In this document: positions 8,557 through 13,748 of the stretch, one piece after another
How positions within the stretch are numbered: the stretch's first letter is position 1
Layout: each line of letters opens with the position of its first letter
Source of the DNA: Lojkania enalia
Taxonomy: Eukaryota > Ascomycota > Dothideomycetes > Pleosporales
Direction of reading: 5' to 3'
Assembly: GCA_010094045.1 (NCBI GenBank)
Contig: ML986967.1
Coordinates: 1-13,748, forward strand
DNA: 13,748 bases
The notes under the pieces: generated by a model
What the model saw: the letters and a program-made list of their open reading frames with translations, nothing else
The model's database searches: none
Told to the model about the DNA's origin: nothing
Made by a program: the position numbers and the translations under genes

Positions 8557-8569
8557 ATATAGAAGAACT
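8557..8569 (+). other. Self-priming primer-binding site of element C
   Basis: ATATAGAAGAACT, two nucleotides after the LTR end at 8554, identical to the site in element A. It pairs with 8418-8430 of its own LTR with one mismatch, caused by a C-to-T change in the LTR copy. Confidence 0.7.
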
Positions 8570-9013
8570 TAATACTACTAGTAATAGCCTCTTTAATAAT
8601 ATCGTATTAATTGTTTATTTAACTATATCTATGTTTAAAATATACCTAATTTAGTTTAAATTATAATACTTATATACTATTATATTAAATTATTTAGTTA
8701 TCTAGATAGAATTTTAAAGACCTTTTATTAATTAAAGCCTTTAAGTTTAAAACTTCTTATCTCCTATAATTAGAATTATTTTTAGAAAAGCCGCGTAGAG
8801 TACACTTAAGTAAAAACTTAGAGACTACTAATAACCTATTAGAATTAGAGGTAACCGCTAATATCTAACTATAATTTACCTTCTAATTCCTATACTAGAA
8901 CTGATATACGCGTAAGTTATAGTAAGAGTAAGCTTCTATCTACGCGTGTAGAACAACTGTTACCTCCTATAGGGGGCCCTATAATAGGCGGACCCCTCTC
9001 TATAAAGCCTATA
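8570..9013 (+). other. Leader (5' untranslated region) of element C
   Basis: Inverted counterpart of 7579-8019, with transition differences only in the parts I compared. No coding frame is visible. Confidence 0.6.
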
Positions 9014-10141
9014 ATAAAGAACCTATCTAATTTAGAGGAAAATTAGAGTAAACTAACCCTTAAAGAATAAATTATAATTTTATAAGAGGAGATTATATAC
9101 TTAATATAATAGAAAACTATTAGTTCTAATTAACCTCTATAAACTACCGAATTAGAACTAATAATATGCTAAGAAACTTTTACAACTCCCCTAGTAAGAA
9201 ATCTCTTAACTACTCTTAAGCTTCCTTAAATCTACCTTACTAAACGTACGCCTAAGATTAAAAGCCTTATAGATAGTAGCGAACTGATATTTAAATAATA
9301 GTAAGCCTTAATTCTAGATTAACTTGAGATTAATATAGATTACTATTAAATAAAGCGTGTATATATAGTATTAGTATAAGGATATACCTCTAGTACTATA
9401 AAAGAGTATCTAGAGCTAAAATATCTAGCTAAATCGGACTAGTATTAGTTTAAAAATACTAAAGAAATAATTTTACTTCTATAATCGTATTTTATTATAG
9501 ATAATAAAGAAATAGAGGTATAACAGGCGTTTTAGGTTCTAAGGATAAATAAGAGAGAAGCGTTCCTAACTTTTAAAGCTTACTTTATTAGTATAGCTAT
9601 TAGAGGATCTATATCCTAATCTAAATAGTTCTTCTACCTATAGGATAAAATTCTCCCTAGCCTAAGGATACTAAACCTTAGCTTTAAGCTTATATAGAAA
9701 GACTTCTTTAATACTATAATCGCCTACTTAACAGCCTATAATATAGAAAGGAGAAGTATTTTTAGCCTCTTAGAACGAACTATTAGCCTATAGGTTATAG
9801 CTAAAATAAATTCGAATTAGTACTAGAAGGTTTCTAAGAGTTTATCTAAGGTAACCTACAATCTAATACTACCCTAATCTACTCTAGTATTAATACCTCG
9901 TTCTACTATAATCGCTCTCTAATAATCTAGTAAGACTCTTATACCTGAAAGATATATAACTCTAGGTAATTACTATAATTATAGTAAACTAGAATACTTT
10001 ATAAACGAATATATAGTCTTTAGAATATAAGAGATAGAGGTTAAATAAGAAGAGATTAAAGAAGAAGAGTTTCTAGATATAAACGAGTACTATCTAAATA
10101 GTTCTTAAGTAGGAAATAGAAACGCCTAGAAAAACTCTCTA
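9014..10141 (+). pseudogene. gag: gag of element C (capsid/nucleocapsid), cut by a Fot1-like transposon near its 3' end
   Basis: Second copy of the family Gag. It starts at ATA 9014 (probable altered ATG) with the same KNLSNLEEN coiled-coil-like start, then KRTPKI (9242) and a capsid region with KREAFLTFKAYFIS near 9560. The CCHC knuckle (about 9971-10012) has lost all four ligands: the codons at 9971, 9980, 9995 and 10010 are now Tyr, each explained by TGY or CAC changing to TAY. The acidic tail EEIKEEEFLDINEYY follows. The gag register is continuous from 9014 to the candidate slip site at 10129-10135, after which the transposon enters at TA 10140-10141. RIP has hit this copy harder than gag of A, where one knuckle Cys survives. 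Confidence 0.82.
10129..10135 (+). promoter_or_regulatory. Candidate -1 frameshift heptamer of element C
   Basis: G AAA AAC in gag phase, identical to element A at 6454-6460. The pol register of C before the transposon is likewise -1 to gag. The transposon inserted 5 bp downstream. Confidence 0.38.
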
Positions 10142-10183
10142 ACGTATTTTACAAGTAAGTCGCCTATCTAAGTAAATCGCCTA
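10142..10183 (+). repeat. Left terminal inverted repeat of the Fot1-like element
   Basis: Begins ACGTATTTTACAAGTAAGTC. It contains two direct copies of a (G/T)AAGTCGCC-like motif about 17 bp apart (AAGTCGCCTATCT and AAATCGCCTACCT), more RIP-altered than the right end. Confidence 0.85.
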
Positions 10184-10270
10184 CCTTATTAGCTATTTTT
10201 ATATTTAGAGGCGTGCATCGTAATAACACCTGTAGGTATTACTATAATAATTTAATAGGGGATAGATATA

Positions 10271-11566
10271 CTATTTATCTACTACTATATAAATTCTAGT
10301 ATTATATCTAGGCTCGCTGCAGCGGCTGCAGCGCTTCTAATACAGTATACCCGCTCTTCTACGCTTCCTACCTACGCGTACTTTATCCTCTAGCTACTTA
10401 TCTACCTCCTTTTAAGCAGCTATCTCAGCAGCTTCAGCCTTAGTAAGACTACCTTACTTCTATAGAACCTTTTTTAATCGCTTTTTACGCTGCAATAGAG
10501 CCTTATTTACTTCCTAAAGCTAACCAACCTAACGCTGAAATAGTACGCATGAATAAGCTATCTATACAGCACCTTTAGTAAGCGAATTAAGAAAATTATT
10601 AATCGTAGTAGGTAAGCTATTCTAATACTTAGTAATACGGTCTTAAATTAGTATTGTTTAAGACCCTAGTTCGACGGCGTTGGTTGGTGTTTTTAACTCC
10701 TAGAGGCAATTAGCTGCTGGTAGTAATAATAGAGTACGAAGCTTAATATTAAGCTTTAATAGTACTATATTAGAATTATATAGTTTTAAACTAGTACCTC
10801 GAAAGCTTGCGCATATATTAGCCTTAGTAATAGAGCGCTAATATGCTATATAAAAGGTTGGTAGAAAGTTAAGCTTTATACTGTGGTAGATACTAGTTTA
10901 TATAAGCTTATTAATCTTACGCTTATATACTTTCTTTAATAGCGAGAAATAGCCTATATTTAAAGGCTGTAGTAGATGCGATAAATATGCTAGCATATAT
11001 AATAGAATAATATCCTTCTCTTTATAGAGTAGTTAAAACCCAGTAGACCTATAGCTCTTATAGCTATTAATAACTAGTAGACGATAAGCACCTGCTGTAC
11101 GCTGCCTTATATACTAAAGGTTAAACTAACTACTAATAACTTCAGGATCCTCGTAGAAAGCTCTTTAATAGTTGTATTTTTAATAGAAGCATATTTTAAG
11201 CTTAGGAATGCGATTAATAAAGTTTGTTAGCTAGTTTTTGCCGACCTAGTCTATCAAGCGAGCTCTAAGTAAATGGTTGGCCATATCTCGTATACTATCG
11301 ATTATAGGAGGGTATCTACGAGATAATAGGTCTAGTATATGCTATATTATAGTTAATTCTTCTAGCTTTGTAAGCTTCTTTAAATTGGGCTTACAATCGC
11401 GTCGTAAAGGTTTACTGGTGCGTTAGTTTCTAAGCATCGTTTAGGGGATACTATAGGTAGCTGCAGCGCTTCGTACGCTCTAAATTTAATCTTAATTAAT
11501 AGCTAAGATAGCTAGTAATACCTAACCTTCTTAATAGATTAATTGAAGTTAAAGTAGTTACTACAT
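10271..11566 (-). pseudogene. Fot1-type transposase, RIP-degraded with internal deletion
   Basis: A single register of about 430 codons starts at ATG 11566. The N-terminal helix-turn-helix region is followed by a CENP-B/Tc5-type DNA-binding domain (RYPPIIDSIRDMANHLL, about 11310-11260; VGKN*LTNFINRIPKLK near 11240-11195). EDPEVISS*F (about 11148-11119) then passes almost directly to GAYRLLVINSYKSY near 11090, the second catalytic block (family DGHxSH, here N, S and Y by RIP-type changes). The intervening stretch with the first catalytic Asp (the DETG region) is missing, which I estimate as more than 100 residues. HLLQPLNIGYF (about 10965-10930) carries the third Asp as Asn. The C-terminal arm ends in CSRCSEPRYNTRIY (about 10330-10290), a degraded CxxC...HNxRxC motif. 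TAG at 10273-10271 may be the end or an altered CAG. It cannot make active transposase. Confidence 0.88.
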
Positions 11567-11604
11567 CGCGTTGTAAGTAGGTAGGGTATAACTTCTTAGC
11601 AAAA

Positions 11605-11647
11605 GTGGGCGACTAGCTTAGGTGGGCGACTCGCTTGTAAAATATAT
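11605..11647 (-). repeat. Right terminal inverted repeat of the Fot1-like element
   Basis: Reverse-complemented it begins ATATATTTTACAAGCGAGTC. Two tandem AAGC(G/T)AGTCGCCCAC units are nearly unmutated here, unlike the left end. They are likely the transposase binding sites, by analogy with subterminal repeats in related elements. Confidence 0.85.
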
Positions 11648-11649
11648 TA
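11648..11649. other. TA target duplication of the Fot1-like element (right copy; left at 10140-10141)
   Basis: Comparison with uninterrupted element A (around 6448) shows gag-pol sequence CTCTCTA joined to TTCTAGG there. Here the two halves are separated by the transposon plus one extra TA. Confidence 0.8.
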
Positions 11650-13748
11650 TCCTAAACTTAAGTAAGTATAATTTATTAAATATCGATTTATTATATTTAT
11701 TTGGAAAAAAGTACTTTTAAATCTCTACTATTCTATATTTAAAAGGCGTTAGTATATAACTAAACGCTCTTATTAATATAGGCGTCTAAAGCTTCTTATT
11801 CTTTAATTCTATAGTAGCTAGATTACTCTCCTAAGCCCTATATATATTAATATAGCGCTTACCCTTTAAAATTACTATTAAAGGTTTTTAGGACTAAATC
11901 TAAACCCTAGTTAATTAGTATATCTACTTATACCTATAAATTAATAGGAGAACTATCTAAAACTACCTATTTATTATAATAGATCTAGATACTTAGAATT
12001 ATATTATTTTTAACTCTAGCTAAATATAGATAAGAATCGGATTATATAGCCCTCTAAGTATCCTACTACTTATAATTCTTTACCTTCTCTTCTTATATAA
12101 TTAACTCAGCTAGCATGTAATAAGGAGGTAGAGCTAGATATCTAGTAATACAACGCTTTATAGAAAAAGGACTAGTATTAGTAGTCCTATAATCTAACTA
12201 TCTATTATATTAAGAGTCTACTAAGACTACTAAAACTATATTAGTCTTTTATAACCTATAATCTAAATAAGTTTAGAACTCCCGCACGCCTATATATAAT
12301 AAAGTCTAAACCCAATCCAAAGAAAGTCTATTCTTCTATTATCGCTCTTATCTTAGCTAATACTTTCTACTTTAATATAAAGAGGAAAGAGAACAAGTTT
12401 TTCTCTACGTTTCTATACGAAATTAAGTAGCTAATTAAAGATAAATAAGCCCTAAAGCTAGAAGACGAAGCTAAAAACAAAGTACTAGTAAATCTCCGAT
12501 TACTATCTAAATACTATAAATATTAGAATATATTTAGTAAAACTGCGGCTTATTAATTACTAGAATACTACCTTTATAATTATAAGATTATTCTTATAGA
12601 ACCCCTCTCTAATAGTTACAGCCTATTATATAAGTAGAACGTTAAGGAGCTAGAGGTAACTAAGAAGTATATTATAGATAATCTATAGTATAAGTATATT
12701 AAATAGAGTTAGAGCTCTTTTATATCTTTAATCCTTTATATCTACAAATCTAATAGCGACCTATGTATCTATATAAATTATTATAAACTTAATACTCTTA
12801 CTTATAAAAACGTATATTTAATACCGCGTATAGATAAACTCCTATTTAAGCCTACTAAGGTAGTAATTTTTACTAAGTTTAATATTCGTATAGCTTTTAA
12901 TAAGATTAGAATAAACTCTAGTTCTAAAGAATATACTACCTTTCAGACTTAATACGGAACTTATAAGTATAAAGTTCTACCTTTTAAATTATATAACGGT
13001 CTAGCAACTTACTAGTACTATATAAACAACGTACTAATCGACTATCTAGATAACTTCTATATTACTTACTTAGATAATATTCTTATCTGCTCTAAAAACG
13101 AGGCGATATATCCTATCTATATTAAGAAAGTGCTTAAAAGATTACGTTAAGTAGAGTTATAAGTTAATATTAAAAAGAGCGAATTCTATATTACCCGAAC
13201 TAAATACCTTAGCTATATTCTATTAAATAAAGGCCTTAAAGTTAACCTAGAGAAGGTAGAAGTACTACGCAACTAGTAGCTACCTACTACTATAACAGGT
13301 GTGAAATCCTTCTTAGGTTTTACTAGATTCTATTAATAGTTTATACTAGAATTCTCACATATTATAAAGCTAATTATTACACTATAGAACCCTATAACCC
13401 CTTTTATATAGACTTTAGAATATAATATTACTTTTAAGAAATTAAAGTTAGCTCTATTAAATATACCTATATTCTACTACTTTAACCCTATAGTATTTTA
13501 TAGTAAGGTTCTATCCGGTTTAGAACTAAACTAAAAAATCTATAATAAGAAACTATTTATAATTATTACTGCGTTTAAATAATAGAGGGTAGAATTTACT
13601 TCTATAGCTAATAGAACTCTAGTATATACTAATTATCGCTTACTCGAATATTTTATAATTATAAAGGTATTTAATACTTATTAGATTTATTAGACCGAGG
13701 AATTAGTTTAGTATTAGTTCTAAATTAAGTATACCCTAGGTAAAAATA
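11650..13748 (+). pseudogene. pol: pol of element C: protease, RT, RNase H (truncated by window edge)
   Basis: Pol resumes after the transposon. Protease: NALINIGV at 11763-11786 (family NALIDTGA; D to N, T to I). A 22-bp deletion near 12005, relative to A, removes the IIGIKW motif of the protease end and shifts the register by one base. RT: about 12560-13330, with SxxDLCIYINYYKLN near 12755, FNIRIAFNKIRIN near 12880, and the active-site box at 13067-13078 reading YLDN (second Asp lost), where element A still has YLDD. VKSFLGFTRFY at about 13302 marks the connection. RNase H: about 13380 to the edge, with IYNKKLFIIITAFK (family EIHDKELLAIV) near 13540 and TNYRLLEYF (family TDHRSLEYF) near 13635. 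Integrase and chromodomain would follow outside the window. Besides RIP stops this copy has a true frameshift, unlike A. Confidence 0.88.

Larger units (their letters stand above)
10142..11647 (-). mobile_element. Fot1/pogo-type DNA transposon (Tc1/mariner superfamily), 1506 bp, internally deleted
   Basis: The element interrupts gag-pol of C at a TA (10140-10141) that is duplicated at 11648-11649. Terminal inverted repeats are about 43 bp (10142-10183 and 11605-11647). The left end reads ACGTATTTTACAAG and the right end, reverse-complemented, ATATATTTTACAAG, continuing into two tandem copies of an AGTCGCC-containing motif. TA duplication, repeat structure and the transposase identify the Fot1 branch. 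The length is shorter than the roughly 1.8-1.9 kb usual for the family, which fits a deletion inside the transposase. It retains more CpA, TpG and GC-rich runs than the retroelements around it. Confidence 0.9.
1080..13748 (+). mobile_element. Element C: Ty3/Gypsy chromovirus, 5' part, interrupted by element A and by a Fot1-like transposon
   Basis: Element C starts at TGTAATAATG (1080) inside the pol of element B, preceded by CTAGC (1075-1079), its expected target duplication. Its 5' LTR is split: 1080-1122, then 8319-8554, with element A between. The leader, gag and first part of pol follow on the plus strand to the window edge; integrase, 3' LTR and right-hand duplication lie beyond 13748. 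Gag and pol are further separated by a DNA transposon at 10142-11647. Everything outside the inserts aligns, inverted, with element A (13748 corresponds to about 4236), and most differences are RIP-type transitions. Confidence 0.85.
4236..13748. repeat. Large imperfect inverted repeat formed by elements A and C
   Basis: The left arm (about 4236-8313, element A) and right arm (8314-13748, element C, minus the 1.5-kb transposon) are reverse complements over roughly 4 kb each, and the match continues off the right edge. I checked the correspondence at the LTR, leader, gag knuckle, protease, RT and RNase H. Differences are overwhelmingly C/T and G/A. The structure follows from nested insertion in opposite orientation, not from a palindromic duplication. 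Confidence 0.9.

Noticed and set aside
8561..8590. tRNA primer site at CTAGTAATAG (possible TGGTAACAG before RIP) about 20 bp after the LTR.
   Set aside because: It is too far from the LTR end and matches no tRNA end I can name, while the adjacent 13-mer pairs exactly with the LTR.
4236..13748. Palindromic duplication or fold-back amplification centred at 8314.
   Set aside because: A is a complete element with its own target duplication and 3' LTR on the far side, so two separate insertions account for the symmetry.
1..13748. Short open frames on both strands as host genes.
   Set aside because: All longer frames are shadows or remnants of transposon proteins. No frame outside them shows plausible codon use, introns or recognisable motifs.
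1..13748. CRISPR array, tRNA/rRNA gene, centromere satellite or telomere repeat.
   Set aside because: No regularly spaced short repeats, no cloverleaf or rRNA-like conserved blocks and no tandem arrays were seen.

Overview
The window is a block of nested, decayed transposable elements from what is almost certainly a filamentous ascomycete (Pezizomycotina) genome. The whole sequence is AT-rich. CpA and TpG are scarce, TpA is abundant, CpG and CpT are retained, and every reading frame that once coded is full of TAG/TAA where CAG, CAA or TGG would be expected. That is the signature of repeat-induced point mutation (RIP). I see no intact gene, no host gene and no structural RNA gene. Every coding region listed is a pseudogene, recognised by reading through RIP-type stops.

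Layout. (1) 1-1079: minus-strand pol fragment (reverse transcriptase) of one Ty3/Gypsy element, 'B', running off the left edge. (2) 1080 to beyond 13748: element 'C', a plus-strand Ty3/Gypsy chromovirus inserted into B. (3) 1123-8313: element 'A', a complete 7.19-kb copy of the same family as C, in the opposite orientation. A sits inside the 5' LTR of C and is flanked by a perfect 5-bp target duplication, CATGC (1118-1122 and 8314-8318). C's split LTR (43 + 236 bp) adds up to 279 bp, exactly the length of both LTRs of A. (4) 10142-11647: a Fot1/pogo-type DNA transposon inserted between gag and protease of C, with TA duplication and ~43-bp terminal inverted repeats. Its transposase is internally deleted and on the minus strand. 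A and C give an inverted repeat of about 4 kb per arm meeting near 8314.

Reconstructed family (A/C): 279-bp LTR (TG...CA) with a TATA box 30-35 bp before an inferred RNA start; a primer-binding site 2 nt after the LTR that is complementary to that same RNA start, i.e. Tf1/sushi-type self-priming; ~440-bp leader; gag with coiled-coil N-terminus and CCHC knuckle; a -1 frame change; pol with protease, RT, RNase H, integrase (GPF module) and C-terminal chromodomain; an antisense, tail-to-tail ORF between pol and the 3' LTR; a polypurine tract; 3' LTR. The pol frame of A keeps one register from protease to chromodomain, so point mutation alone disabled it.

Order of events inferred from nesting: B, then C into B, then A into C's 5' LTR; the Fot1-like element also entered C. 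RIP acted on all of them, least on the Fot1-like element and A's 3' LTR. The species cannot be named from the sequence alone.
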